Source: Pseudomonadota bacterium (GTDB lineage: Bacteria > Pseudomonadota > Alphaproteobacteria > Rhizobiales > Hyphomicrobiaceae). From it: a stretch of DNA of 25,330 nt. The translations under genes and the position numbers were made by a program. The notes beneath the pieces were generated by a model that was not told where the DNA came from, did not search any database, and worked only from the letters and a program-made list of their open reading frames with translations. Below, one piece after another: positions 9,700-18,036 of the stretch; the first letter of the stretch is position 1; every line of letters begins with the position of its first letter. The stretch covers positions 1-25,330 of the forward strand of contig QGVC01000012.1 in assembly GCA_003242645.1 (NCBI GenBank), read 5' to 3'.

Positions 9700-10053
9700 G
9701 ACACTCTACGCAATACACACTCGCCATGTCCCCCCATCCTGCTCTGCCCATCTTAATTTCGTTCTAAGTCGTTAGGTAAACATAACATCTAAGCTTGTGT
9801 AGCAATTTGTGACCTCAGCGTTAACCTTTACAATGGATCGACGCCTCGACCGGCCGGCTGCTCGCCTCAATGCAGGCTCCGTTTCACCGCAGGGTGAAGG
9901 TCCTGATGGCGGCTTGCCTCTTGCGAGTAATGGCGCCATATGTGTCGCCATCTGGAGGAAGCGCCACCGGAGTTGTATGGCTATCCACGCGCCGTTTTGA
10001 GGCACCAGTCCAGCATTCAGAATGGTCGTAGTTCATTGAAGGCGTGTTCTGAG
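9700..10053. other. 354-bp divergent intergenic region between sciP and mnmA
   Basis: An AT-rich block (about 9745-9840) stands out from the high-GC surroundings and probably holds the sciP promoter and a divergent mnmA promoter. It includes the CtrA-box-like element at 9753-9767 and a lone TTAACC at 9831-9836. From 9940 on the mnmA frame is open, but that stretch does not look like the enzyme. No separate gene is supported. Confidence 0.55.
9753..9767 (-). promoter_or_regulatory. CtrA-box-like element upstream of sciP
   Basis: Read toward sciP, this is TTAG-N7-TTAA, one mismatch from the CtrA consensus TTAA-N7-TTAA. It ends 54 bp upstream of the sciP ATG, within the range expected for a CtrA-activated promoter. 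sciP is a known direct CtrA target in Caulobacter; binding here is inferred. Confidence 0.42.
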
Positions 10054-11265
10054 GTGACGACGTCAGCAGAGGCAGGCGAGATCGCGGCGCGCAGCGCAAA
10101 GCGGCGTGTCGTCGTTGCCATGTCCGGCGGCGTGGACTCCTCCGTGGTGGCAGCCCTCCTGAAGCGCGAAGGCCACGACGTCATCGGCATCACCTTGCAG
10201 CTCTATGACCATGGCGCGGCTACGGCCCGCCCGGGGAGCTGCTGTGCCGGCCAGGACATCCACGACGCCCGTCGCGTGGCTGAGAAGCTCGGCATCCCGC
10301 ACTACGTCCTGGATTACGAGAGCCGGTTCGAAAGCTCTGTCATTTCGGAGTTTGCCGACAGCTACCTGGCCGGCGAGACGCCCATCCCCTGTGTGACCTG
10401 CAATCAGAAGATCAAGTTTCGGGACCTTCTCGATACAGCGACCGAGCTTGGCGCCGATGTCCTGGCGACCGGGCACTATATTCAGCGGCGAGACGGGCCG
10501 TACGGACCGGAGCTGCGGCGAGCAATCGATGCCGACCGCGACCAGAGCTACTTCCTCTTCGCGACCACGCGCGAGCAGCTCGAGCGCCTCTGGTTCCCCC
10601 TCGGTCGCATGCGCAAGGCGCAGGTGCGCGAGCTTGCCCGCGAGTTCGACTTGCCGGTGGCGGCAAAGCCAGACAGCCAGGACATCTGCTTTGTTCCCTC
10701 CGGCCGTTATGCCGACCTTATTGAGCGCCTTCGCCCGGGAGCCGCCGAGCCGGGCGATATCGTCCATGTCGACGGCCGGGTGCTCGGCCGGCACGAAGGT
10801 GTGATCCGCTACACGGTGGGCCAGCGCCGGGGTCTGAAGATTGCCAGCGGCGAGCCGCTCTACGTCGTTCGGCTCGATGCCGAGCGCAGGCAGGTAGTGG
10901 TCGGGCCCCGCGAGGCTCTGCGAACCGAGGTCATCGAGTTGAGGGACGTGAACTGGCTCGGCTCTCCGGCCGAAGCCGATGCGGCGGCGAACGGCGGGCT
11001 ACCCATCCGCGCCAGAATCCGGTCAACCCACGCGCCTATTGATGCCGTGCTCGTATTCGATGAACGGCCCGGCCGTGCCCGAGTTCTCGTACCCGGCGGC
11101 GAGCACGGCGTTGCGCCGGGTCAAGCCTGCGTTTTTTACGAGGACGCCGGGCCAGAGGCCCGCATCCTAGGGGGAGGGTGGATCGCGCGCACGCGCGCGA
11201 CCATGGGCGAAGAAGACGCACGGCTGACCGCGGAGCCCGTTGCCGCGGGCGCCCCGGGTCAGTGA
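10054..11265 (+). CDS. mnmA: tRNA-specific 2-thiouridylase MnmA
   Basis: A 403-residue enzyme that puts sulfur on C2 of wobble U34 in tRNA Lys, Glu and Gln, using ATP and sulfur relayed from IscS/Tus-type carriers. Numbered from the GTG at 10054: the PP-loop SGGVDSS (24-30) binds ATP, and the catalytic cysteines are Cys116 ([10 protein letters not shown]) and Cys212 (DSQDICFV). RDQSYFLF and VGQRRGL are further family marks. The frame is open back to an ATG at 9940, which would add 38 unusual residues. The GTG at 10054 is preferred because it leaves the normal short N-terminus before RVVVAMSGG, but its GAAGG site is rather far away (13 bases). It is followed 39 bp later by the methyltransferase gene. 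Confidence 0.95.
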   Translation: MTTSAEAGEIAARSAKRRVVVAMSGGVDSSVVAALLKREGHDVIGITLQLYDHGAATARPGSCCAGQDIHDARRVAEKLGIPHYVLDYESRFESSVISEFADSYLAGETPIPCVTCNQKIKFRDLLDTATELGADVLATGHYIQRRDGPYGPELRRAIDADRDQSYFLFATTREQLERLWFPLGRMRKAQVRELAREFDLPVAAKPDSQDICFVPSGRYADLIERLRPGAAEPGDIVHVDGRVLGRHEGVIRYTVGQRRGLKIASGEPLYVVRLDAERRQVVVGPREALRTEVIELRDVNWLGSPAEADAAANGGLPIRARIRSTHAPIDAVLVFDERPGRARVLVPGGEHGVAPGQACVFYEDAGPEARILGGGWIARTRATMGEEDARLTAEPVAAGAPGQ

Positions 11266-11304
11266 CACAGGCCGGATAACTCAAAGAAAATCCAGGAGAG
11301 CACA

Positions 11305-12030
11305 GTGTTTGGCGGTCGAGTTCGAACTGAGAAGCATAGTCGCGGCTCGCTCGCGGGAGCGTTGGCTGCAAAGGCTGCAGAGCGTCTGGATGAATCCTCT
11401 GTGCTCAGCGCCTACCGCCGCTGGGCTCCGATCTACGACCAGACCTTCGGCAGGATCGCCGCCGAGGGGCGCAAGCATGCGGTCGAGATCATCAACGGGC
11501 GCACCGGCCGCGTGCTGGAGGTGGGCGTAGGCACCGGCCTTTCGCTCCCGCTCTATGCCAAGCACCTGGAGATCGTCGGCATCGACCTCTCGCCGGACAT
11601 GCTGGAGAAGGCGCGGGCTCGCGTGGCGAACGAGGGCCTCGATAACGTCGCCGGACTCTACGAGATGGACGCCGGCCATCTCACCTTCGCCGACAACTCA
11701 TTCGAGACGGTGGTCGCGATGTATGTGATCACTGTCGTGCCGGAACCGGAGCGCGTCATGCGTGAGCTGGCTCGCGTGTGCAAGCCCGGCGGCGAGGTCA
11801 TCCTGGTGAACCACTTCAGCCAGGATGAAGGCTTTCGGGGATGGGTTGAGCGCCGCATGGCGCCCTTCGCGGACCGTTTGGGCTGGCGCCCTGTCTTCGA
11901 CCTGAACCGCGTGCTCGTCTGCGATGACCTCGAGGTGATCGAGCGACGCGCGCTCCGGCCCATGGGCATTTTCACAATGCTCCGGATGCGCAAGAAGCAT
12001 CCGGCTTCGCAAGCGAACATCACAGCGTAG
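11305..12030 (+). CDS. pmtA: Class I SAM methyltransferase, phosphatidylethanolamine N-methyltransferase (PmtA-like)
   Basis: A 241-residue SAM-dependent methyltransferase. It has SAYRRWAPIYD (35-45), the SAM-binding motif I VLEVGVGTGLSL (70-81), an acidic ribose ligand Asp94 (VGIDLSPDML), and YVITVVPEPERVMRELARVCKPGG. This arrangement fits the Rhodobacter sphaeroides-type PmtA, a soluble, membrane-associated enzyme that methylates phosphatidylethanolamine stepwise to phosphatidylcholine. The main alternative is a UbiE-type ubiquinone or other small-molecule methyltransferase. The GTG start at 11305 is backed by an AGGAG site at 11294-11298. It is probably co-transcribed with mnmA. The methyltransferase class is certain and the PmtA role likely. 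Confidence 0.82.
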   Translation: MFGGRVRTEKHSRGSLAGALAAKAAERLDESSVLSAYRRWAPIYDQTFGRIAAEGRKHAVEIINGRTGRVLEVGVGTGLSLPLYAKHLEIVGIDLSPDMLEKARARVANEGLDNVAGLYEMDAGHLTFADNSFETVVAMYVITVVPEPERVMRELARVCKPGGEVILVNHFSQDEGFRGWVERRMAPFADRLGWRPVFDLNRVLVCDDLEVIERRALRPMGIFTMLRMRKKHPASQANITA

Positions 12031-12083
12031 CTGGCCTCAGAACCTCGATGGAGCGGGGGGTCCTTCGTGCAGTCTAGGCTTGC

Positions 12084-12112
12084 TTGACAGGCAACGGAAC
12101 CGCTCCTTATAT
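12084..12112 (+). promoter_or_regulatory. Sigma70-type promoter of the tRNA gene
   Basis: TTGACA (12084-12089), a 17-base spacer, and TTATAT (12107-12112). This is near-consensus with ideal spacing, as expected for a stable RNA gene. Transcription should begin near 12119, about 22 bases before the mature tRNA. Confidence 0.82.
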
Positions 12113-12140
12113 CGCGGCCAGATCGGTATTTCGGCCGGAT

Positions 12141-12217
12141 GGCGGGATAGCTCAGTTGGTTAGAGCGAGGGTCTCATAATCCCTAGGTCGGCGGTTCGAA
12201 TCCGCCTCCCGCTACCA
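12141..12217 (+). tRNA. tRNA-Met (anticodon CAT), most likely elongator
   Basis: A 77-base cloverleaf with an encoded CCA end. The acceptor stem pairs GGCGGGA with TCCCGCT (a G-T pair at the end). The D arm is GCTC/GAGC, and the T arm is GGCGG-TTCGAAT-CCGCC, fully paired. The anticodon loop is CTCATAA with CAT at 12175-12177. Features of the initiator, such as an unpaired first base, are absent, so elongator Met is favoured. A lysidine-modified tRNA-Ile (also CAT) is the alternative. The anticodon stem AGGGT/TCCCT has a T-T mismatch next to the loop. No integrase or duplicated tRNA end lies nearby. Confidence 0.93.
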
Positions 12218-12617
12218 CCGGAAGGCATACTCCTCCTCAACGTGGGCCGTTCGAGGATCGGTTCTCGCCCTGCTCTCAAGCTCGCGACGGTTTTCGCTAT
12301 AAGGCAGCTTCTCCGCTCAACGTCGTCACTTCTGCCGGTATTGAAATTCGTACAGAAACTATTTCCGGCTATTGGGAAATCGCGAAAAGCCACCCTAATC
12401 TCCGGGATATCGGGTGAATTTCAGCCGTGATTTCGGACCATTTTCTCCTATTCCGGCTCAGCCAAAGAAAGTGAGCACCGGCCCCGAAAATTCCGCCTGA
12501 ACGTCAGATGAATGACGCGCTCCGGTGCCGTTCATGTCCTCCGTGCAAGGCTCACATCATCGGGACGCCCCTGTCCCGGACCAAGCTGGATGGAACAGAA
12601 CGACAGGAGTTTTCATC
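12218..12617. other. 400-bp gap between the tRNA and the histidine-rich protein gene
   Basis: No gene is supported; the short open frames here have no family resemblance or good start. The stretch 12330-12500 is less GC-rich than its surroundings. A 6-bp hairpin, CGGGAC (12561-12566) with GTCCCG (12573-12578), lies in the probable 5' leader of the next gene. No clear terminator with a T-run follows the tRNA. Confidence 0.55.
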
Positions 12618-12917
12618 ATGAAGCTGAAGTCAGCCATTTTCGCCGCTGTGGCCGCAGCAGCGACTCTAGGCTTGGGCCCCATGGCCTCTGCGGCACCAGT
12701 CGGCGCTGCAGCAGCCCTTGGCGTTCAAAATGGCTCAGACCTAGTTCAGAACGTCTCGTGGCGGCCTCACACCCGCACTGTCGTGCGCTGTGTCCATGGC
12801 CGTCGTGTTCTCATGCGGATCAATTGGCGCGGACGCGTGGTGTCCCGACGCGTGATTGGCTATTGCTGGCACCCGCATAAGCACCATCATCACCACCACA
12901 AGCACCACAAGCACTAA
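12618..12917 (+). CDS. Small exported protein with histidine-rich C-terminus
   Basis: A 99-residue protein I cannot assign to a named family. A Sec signal peptide covers about 1-25: positive MKLK, an alanine-rich hydrophobic core, and a likely cut at ASA|AP. The mature part is basic and has two cysteines (Cys58, Cys83) that could pair in the periplasm. The last 15 residues (85-99) hold 11 histidines, mixed with lysine and one proline, a pattern able to bind Ni, Zn, Cu or Co. The ATG at 12618 has an AGGAG site about 9 bases upstream; an earlier in-frame ATG at 12525 would bury the signal peptide. It stands alone, convergent with the DUF2093 gene. A periplasmic metal-buffering role is only a guess. 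Confidence 0.8.
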   Translation: MKLKSAIFAAVAAAATLGLGPMASAAPVGAAAALGVQNGSDLVQNVSWRPHTRTVVRCVHGRRVLMRINWRGRVVSRRVIGYCWHPHKHHHHHHKHHKH

Positions 12918-12925
12918 GCCGTTCT

Positions 12926-12947
12926 TCGGCCGATGAGCCTCGGCCGA
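12926..12947. terminator. Bidirectional hairpin between two convergent genes
   Basis: TCGGCCGA (12926-12933) and TCGGCCGA (12940-12947) form a perfect 8-bp stem with a 6-base loop. Each arm is itself a palindrome, so the unit is also a direct repeat. It sits 9 bp past the histidine-rich gene and 15 bp past the DUF2093 stop. No T-run is present on either strand. Confidence 0.45.
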
Positions 12948-12961
12948 TCGTCTCCCCGGAC

Positions 12962-13246
12962 TCAAGAGCCCCGGTCGTCCGTCTCAGCGGCCGGGGTTTG
13001 TGATTTCCGATCAGAGGAGCCTTTCCGCTTCGCCCGAAGCTCGAGATAGCGCTTTAGAGAGGCCTCGGGGGAGGCATACGCTTCCTGCAGCTCGACGCTC
13101 CAATAGCGCAAATCTTGCAAGGGAATCTGCTGGCCGGTCACGGCGCAGCGGACATAGTCGCCGGGAGACAGGACTTGGAATTCGCCGTCCAGATACCGGA
13201 CGCGCGCTTCACCATGTGTGCCGAACAGCTTTTCGAACCGATTCAT
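12962..13246 (-). CDS. DUF2093 domain protein
   Basis: A 94-residue protein matching the DUF2093 family of alphaproteobacteria. The conserved core is visible in RYLDGEFQVLSPGDYVRCAV (17-36) and LRYWSVELQEAYASPEASL (46-64). A charged tail with no obvious structure follows. The function is unknown. Family members are commonly found directly after xseA, as here (110 bp gap, same strand), so co-transcription with exonuclease VII is likely, though this does not prove a role in DNA repair. The ATG at 13246 has only a weak purine stretch upstream. Confidence 0.88.
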   Translation of the reverse strand: MNRFEKLFGTHGEARVRYLDGEFQVLSPGDYVRCAVTGQQIPLQDLRYWSVELQEAYASPEASLKRYLELRAKRKGSSDRKSQTPAAETDDRGS

Positions 13247-13356
13247 TTTCGATGGTTTCCAGCGATTTCCCCGGCGGCGTCTTGATGAACATCGTTGAGA
13301 TTGCCAATGACGACCACTCCGTCAAGGTCAGGTGACAAAGCGCCATGACGCGCAGA

Positions 13357-14982
13357 TCAAAAAAGGCTCCCCTGCCCCTCGTCAGGACTGCTGCGCTTGC
13401 GCCTCGGTAAACGCACCTGCGATGGATCGACAATACGCGACACCGTCCCCTCGGGTGGAGCCTTGCTCGTCCTGACATCGCGAACGTCGGCGTCAATGCA
13501 CCCATCCGCAAGCTCCACCTGGATTTCCGCCCCCCGGCCAACGGCGCTGACACTCCGAATCGTGCGGCCATTCATATCCCGCACCAGGGCAAAGCCGCGC
13601 TCGAGCACACCTTGATAGCTGAGTGACACGAGCAGCTTCGATAGTCCCGCTAGCCGGGCGCGCTCGTGGGCAACCCGGCTCCTGAAGGCCTGCTCCGCGC
13701 GGGTGGCGGAACTCGCAAGCCTTTCACGTCCGCGGAGGAGCCGGGCGCGGACGGACTCGATGCTGAGCCTTCCCGCCACGCGCTCGTAACGCGAGCGGCG
13801 CGCGCCTGCGAGCCGCGAGAGGGCATCGCGGCTGTGGCGGCTGAGTGCCTCGAGCCGGTCGCGGCAGCGATGCAGCCGCGCTTCCAGCAGGCGAGGATGG
13901 AGCCGGGAGGACACGCGTGCGAGGCGCATCGCGTGCGCGCGGGTGTTGGCGAGCAACGCGCGGCCCAACCGCTGCTCCACGGCATCGAACCGCTGCCGGG
14001 GCAAAGCGAGCAGATCCTCCCGGCGCGGAAGGCCGCGGGCAGCCGCTTTGAGGTGCGTCCGGGCGCCTTCGATGACCCGCCGCATGCCGCTTACAAGGCG
14101 CAGAGCCAGGGAGGTGGTGGCCTCGACAAGCTCCGAATGCTTCGGCACGGCCCATTCCGCGGCCTTGGTCGGCGTCGGTGCGCGCGCGTCGGCAGCGAAG
14201 TCGATCAGGGTCCAGTCAGTCTCGTGACCAACGGCCGAGATGAGCGGAATCTCGCTCTCCGCGGCAGCACGGACGACGGCCTCGTGATTGAAGCCCCAAA
14301 GATCCTCCAGACTGCCGCCGCCTCTCGCCACGATGAGCACGTCAGGGCGCGGCACCGGCCCATCGGGCGGGAGCGCATTGAACCCGCGAATAGCGGCCGT
14401 CACCTCCGCGGAGCAGGTTTCACCCTGCACCCGCACCGGCCAGACGATCACGTGCACGGGGAACCGCTCGTTGAACCCATGCAGCATGTCGCGGATCACG
14501 GCGCCGGTCGGGGATGTGATGATGCCGACCACACGCGGCAGGAATGGCAGCGGCCGCTTTCGCGCCTCGTCGAATAAGCCTTCGGCCGCGAGCTTGCGCT
14601 TTCGCTCTTCCAGCACGGCCATCAGCGCGCCGACGCCAGCCGGCTCGAGGGTCTCGATGACGATCTGGTACCTGGAAGAGCCGGGATAGGTCGTCACGCG
14701 GCCTTGCACGACGACCTCCATCCCCTCCTCCGGCTTGACCTTCAGGCGCTGCCACGTGGTGCGCCAGATCACCGCCTCGATTTTCGCCTTGTCGTCCTTC
14801 AAGGCAAAATAGCAGTGGCCAGAGGAATGGACGCCGCGAAAGCCTGACACCTCACCGCGCAGGCGCACATAGCCGAACCCGTCCTCCAGCGTTCTTTTGA
14901 TCGCATTCGCGAGCTCGGAGACGGTATACTCGGCGACATTGGCGCCAGTGCGCTGCTGTGCGGCAGATTCAATCACGATCAT
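13357..14982 (-). CDS. xseA: Exodeoxyribonuclease VII large subunit XseA
   Basis: A 541-residue nuclease subunit that, with XseB, degrades single-stranded DNA from both ends in repair and recombination. An N-terminal OB-fold covers about 18-115 (YTVSELANAIK, LRGEVSGFR, GHCYFALKDD). The catalytic domain has GIITSPTGAVIRDML (153-167), ARGGGSLEDLWGFN (219-232), AVGHETDWTLIDFAAD (250-265) and RAPTPTKAAE. A long arginine-rich helical region (about 290-450) is the coiled coil that binds many XseB copies. The frame continues to a TTG at 15045. The ATG at 14982 is preferred since the family starts close to the OB-fold. XseB is not in the window. purD is divergent, 95 bp away. Confidence 0.95.
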   Translation of the reverse strand: MIVIESAAQQRTGANVAEYTVSELANAIKRTLEDGFGYVRLRGEVSGFRGVHSSGHCYFALKDDKAKIEAVIWRTTWQRLKVKPEEGMEVVVQGRVTTYPGSSRYQIVIETLEPAGVGALMAVLEERKRKLAAEGLFDEARKRPLPFLPRVVGIITSPTGAVIRDMLHGFNERFPVHVIVWPVRVQGETCSAEVTAAIRGFNALPPDGPVPRPDVLIVARGGGSLEDLWGFNHEAVVRAAAESEIPLISAVGHETDWTLIDFAADARAPTPTKAAEWAVPKHSELVEATTSLALRLVSGMRRVIEGARTHLKAAARGLPRREDLLALPRQRFDAVEQRLGRALLANTRAHAMRLARVSSRLHPRLLEARLHRCRDRLEALSRHSRDALSRLAGARRSRYERVAGRLSIESVRARLLRGRERLASSATRAEQAFRSRVAHERARLAGLSKLLVSLSYQGVLERGFALVRDMNGRTIRSVSAVGRGAEIQVELADGCIDADVRDVRTSKAPPEGTVSRIVDPSQVRLPRRKRSSPDEGQGSLF

Positions 14983-15077
14983 CTCTGCTATATGGTGCGC
15001 GGCAGCGATGATACACCATCGTGACCGCCGTGCGGCGGCGTCCAAGTGCCGTTCCCCAAAATCCAGGACACCTTCTG

Positions 15078-16367
15078 ATGAACGTTCTTCTACTGGGTTC
15101 CGGCGGCCGCGAGCACGCCTTGGCTTGGGCCCTATCTGCGAGCCCCCTCCTCAAGTCGCTCTATTGCGCGCCCGGCAACGCCGGGATCGCCGAAGTGGCG
15201 CAGTGCGTGCCCCTGGACATCGCCGACCATAGCGCGCTGGCAGCCTTCTGCCGGGAGAACCGCATCGACCTCGTCGTGGTCGGCCCCGAGGCTCCGCTCG
15301 TTGCCGGAGTGGTGGATGATCTCACGGCGGCGGGCATCAAGGTTTTCGGGCCCTCTCGTGCCGCGGCCAGACTCGAGGGCTCCAAGGGTTTCACGAAGGA
15401 CTTGTGCCGGGAGTTCGGCATCCCCACGGCAACCTACGCCCGATTTTCGAATGCCGGCGACGCAAAGGCTTATGCAGCGCGCCATCCCCTTCCGTTGGTC
15501 GTGAAAGCCGACGGATTGGCCGCGGGAAAAGGGGTGGTGATCGCCGAAACGAAAGAAGACGCAGAGAAAGCGATCGACGCCTGTTTTGGCGGCTCCTTCG
15601 GCCCGGCGGGAGCGGAGATCGTGATCGAAGAGTTCCTGCAGGGCGAGGAGGCGAGCTTCTTCGCGCTGGTTGACGGCAAGCATGCGCTGCCTCTCGCCAC
15701 GGCCCAGGATCACAAGCGCGCCTTCGACGGTGAAACGGGCCCGAATACCGGCGGTATGGGGGCCTACTCACCCGCTCCCGTGATGACGCCCGAGATGTCG
15801 GAGCGGGTCATGTCCGAGATCATCCGCCCGACGGTCGCCGCCATGGCGGCGCGTGGAACGCCCTATAAGGGCGTCCTCTACGCCGGCTTAATGATCACGG
15901 CAGAGGGTCCGAAGCTCATCGAATACAATGTCCGTTTCGGCGATCCAGAAGCCCAAGTGCTGATGATGCGCCTCAAGTCCGACCTCCTTGCCGCTTTGCT
16001 GGCAACGGTGGATGGCGTGCTGGGCAGCTTCGATCTTCGCTGGCACGATGACGCCGCGCTGACTGTGGTGCTGGCCGCGAAGGGTTATCCCGGAACACCG
16101 GTAAAGGGCACCGAGATCCGCGGCCTGGAGGAGGCCGCCATGGTCCCTGGCGTCGAGATTTTCCACGCCGGCACGCGGCGAGATGGCACCCGTCTCCTCG
16201 CCAACGGCGGCCGGGTGCTCAATGTCGCCGCGCGTGGGCGCACCGTGAGTGAAGCACGCGACCGCGTTTACGAGGCGATCAGCCGGATCGATTGGCCGGA
16301 GGGCTTCTATCGCCGGGACATCGGCTGGCGAGCCATCGCGCGAGAGCGCGGCGACCAGCCCGGCTAG
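15078..16367 (+). CDS. purD: Phosphoribosylamine-glycine ligase PurD (GARS)
   Basis: A 429-residue ATP-grasp enzyme that joins glycine to 5-phosphoribosylamine, the second step of purine synthesis. Motifs are GSGGREHA (7-14) in the N-terminal fold, [23 protein letters not shown] in the ATP-grasp domain, the [20 protein letters not shown] region, and the family signature RFGDPEAQ. Length is standard. The ATG at 15078 follows an AGGA site; the longer open frame from 15021 adds 19 unrelated residues. No other pur gene adjoins it. A patatin-like gene follows after 185 bp of sequence in which I see no clear terminator. Confidence 0.97.
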   Translation: MNVLLLGSGGREHALAWALSASPLLKSLYCAPGNAGIAEVAQCVPLDIADHSALAAFCRENRIDLVVVGPEAPLVAGVVDDLTAAGIKVFGPSRAAARLEGSKGFTKDLCREFGIPTATYARFSNAGDAKAYAARHPLPLVVKADGLAAGKGVVIAETKEDAEKAIDACFGGSFGPAGAEIVIEEFLQGEEASFFALVDGKHALPLATAQDHKRAFDGETGPNTGGMGAYSPAPVMTPEMSERVMSEIIRPTVAAMAARGTPYKGVLYAGLMITAEGPKLIEYNVRFGDPEAQVLMMRLKSDLLAALLATVDGVLGSFDLRWHDDAALTVVLAAKGYPGTPVKGTEIRGLEEAAMVPGVEIFHAGTRRDGTRLLANGGRVLNVAARGRTVSEARDRVYEAISRIDWPEGFYRRDIGWRAIARERGDQPG

Positions 16368-16552
16368 CACCGTGGAGCTCTGACGTAGGTCTTGCACCGC
16401 ACCTCGACATCTTCTCGCCAAAGTTTCTGAGGCAACGAAAGCGGCTCCAATGCTGTTCGAGCAGATCAACCCATTGGGCCTAGCCGGTGCGATGGCGTCC
16501 CCCGACCAAGTGCGCCCTTGACGGGCGTGCAAGGTTCAACTTGTGGTAGGAC

Positions 16553-17530
16553 ATGAGCCAACAACACCTCGACCGTAAAACTCCGCCTGGCTTTCCCAGT
16601 GTTGCGTTGGCTTTGGGCGGTGGCGGAGCGCGAGGGCTGGCGCATATCCTGATGCTCGAGGTGTTCGATGAGCTCGGCATCAAGCCGACCGTCATTGCCG
16701 GCACCTCGATTGGCGCTCTATACGGCGCCGCCTATGCCTCCGGTCTCACCGCCGCTCAAATCCGCGCCTACACGGAAGAGATCTTAGGTCGGCGCTTCGA
16801 TCTACTGCGGCAGCTCTTTGCGGCGCGGTCCGAGCCCGTGCAACGTCTTCTGCGGGTGCTGCCGGTCCGCTCGGCGCTGCTCAACTCCGCCACGTTGCTG
16901 GAGCTGCTGTTTCCGGAGCAGGTGGCAAAGAACTTCTCCGAACTCCAGATTCCCCTGAAGGTCGTCGCCACCGACCTGGCATCGCAGGAGCCGATGGTGC
17001 TGGAGTCCGGTCCGCTCCGTCCGGCCGTGGCCGCCAGCATCGCTATTCCGGTGCTTTTCTCCCCGGTGGTTATTGACGGCCGGACGTTGGTGGATGGCGG
17101 CCTTGTCAATCCATTGCCCTTCGACCTCATTGACGGCGCGGCCGATATAACGGTCGCCATCGACGTCAACGCGAAGACCGCGGAAGCCGACATCGGTCCT
17201 CGACCTACGGCTGTCGAGGTCATGGTGCAGTCGATCCAGATCTTGCAGAAGGCCATCACCCGCGAGCGGCTCCGCTATCGCCGGCCTGACATCCTGATCC
17301 AGGTGGCCGTCGACCAGTTCGGAGTGCTGGAGTTCACGAAGCCGCATGAGATTCTGGAAGCGGCCCAGCCCGCAAAGGAGACTTTCCGGCGTGAGCTCCT
17401 GCGGGTGTTGGAAACCGGCAGCCCTGGCCACGCTGTTGTGTTGAAGCCAAAAACGCGTGTGCCGACTGCGCCGGAACTAAAGCCGAGAACTTTGCCGCCG
17501 GCCGTCCCGAGCGGCAGGTCACGGCGGTGA
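16553..17530 (+). CDS. Patatin-like phospholipase (RssA-type)
   Basis: A 325-residue patatin-fold hydrolase. The oxyanion loop is GGGGARG (22-28), the nucleophile Ser52 lies in GTSIG (50-54), and the catalytic Asp181 is in DGG (181-183), so the Ser-Asp dyad is complete. Such enzymes cut acyl chains from phospholipids or other lipids. No signal peptide or membrane segment is seen, so a cytoplasmic or inner-membrane-face location is likely. The C-terminal 40 residues are proline- and basic-rich and look unstructured. The chosen ATG has AGGA unusually close (about 2 bases), but no earlier in-frame start is available. It is convergent with tadA, 6 bp apart. The substrate is unknown. Confidence 0.9.
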   Translation: MSQQHLDRKTPPGFPSVALALGGGGARGLAHILMLEVFDELGIKPTVIAGTSIGALYGAAYASGLTAAQIRAYTEEILGRRFDLLRQLFAARSEPVQRLLRVLPVRSALLNSATLLELLFPEQVAKNFSELQIPLKVVATDLASQEPMVLESGPLRPAVAASIAIPVLFSPVVIDGRTLVDGGLVNPLPFDLIDGAADITVAIDVNAKTAEADIGPRPTAVEVMVQSIQILQKAITRERLRYRRPDILIQVAVDQFGVLEFTKPHEILEAAQPAKETFRRELLRVLETGSPGHAVVLKPKTRVPTAPELKPRTLPPAVPSGRSRR

Positions 17531-17536
17531 TGATGC

Positions 17537-18004
17537 TCATTCCTGACCACGGCGGGCCTCGAAGAAGGTCTTGAGCAGCTCCGCCGCTTCTCTTTCGCCA
17601 ATACCCGAGTAGATCTCTGGAACGTGATGGCATGTCGGCTGTGCGAAGATGCGCGCACCGTGCTCCACGCCGCCGCCCTTGGGGTCGCTGGCGCCGTAGT
17701 AGAGACGCCTGATGCGTGCAAACGAGATGGCTGCTGCGCACATGGCGCAAGGCTCGAGCGTGACGTAGAGACTGAATCCGGTAAGTCGTTCTGACCCGAT
17801 CGCCCTGCAGGCCTCGCGGATGACGAGGATTTCGGCATGCGCAGTGGGGTCCATCAGCTCCCGGGTCCGGTTGCCGGCGCGGGCGACCACGGCCCCTTCA
17901 GGCGAGACGATCACCGCCCCCACCGGCACCTCGCCGCGATCTGCCGCACGACGGGCCTCATCCAAGGCGATCAGCATGTGGCTTCCATTGGAGGTCGGTG
18001 CCAT
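17537..18004 (-). CDS. tadA: tRNA adenosine(34) deaminase TadA
   Basis: A 155-residue zinc-dependent deaminase that changes wobble A34 of tRNA-Arg(ACG) to inosine. The active site is complete: HAE (56-58), with His56 as zinc ligand and Glu58 as proton shuttle, and PCAMC (85-89), with Cys86 and Cys89 as zinc ligands. GAVIV (29-33) and YGASDPKGGGVEHG are typical of the TadA group rather than cytosine deaminases. The ATG at 18004 is taken; an internal Met10 is possible. Only 32 bp separate its start from that of rluB on the other strand, so the two promoters must overlap or lie inside each other's coding region. Confidence 0.96.
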   Translation of the reverse strand: MAPTSNGSHMLIALDEARRAADRGEVPVGAVIVSPEGAVVARAGNRTRELMDPTAHAEILVIREACRAIGSERLTGFSLYVTLEPCAMCAAAISFARIRRLYYGASDPKGGGVEHGARIFAQPTCHHVPEIYSGIGEREAAELLKTFFEARRGQE

Positions 18005-18036
18005 AAGTTCACCTTCAAAACCGGATCGATCTCATC

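Noticed and set aside
12141..12217. tRNA as the attachment site of an integrated element
   Set aside because: No integrase, no repeat of the tRNA 3' end and no accessory gene is found nearby.
12870..12917. Poly-histidine tail as a cloning-vector or tag artefact
   Set aside because: The codons are mixed CAT/CAC with interspersed lysines, and the tail continues a natural signal-peptide protein with native flanks and a downstream hairpin.
13666..14577. 303-codon plus-strand open frame inside xseA
   Set aside because: It is a shadow of the arginine-rich XseA region; no start signal or family resemblance.
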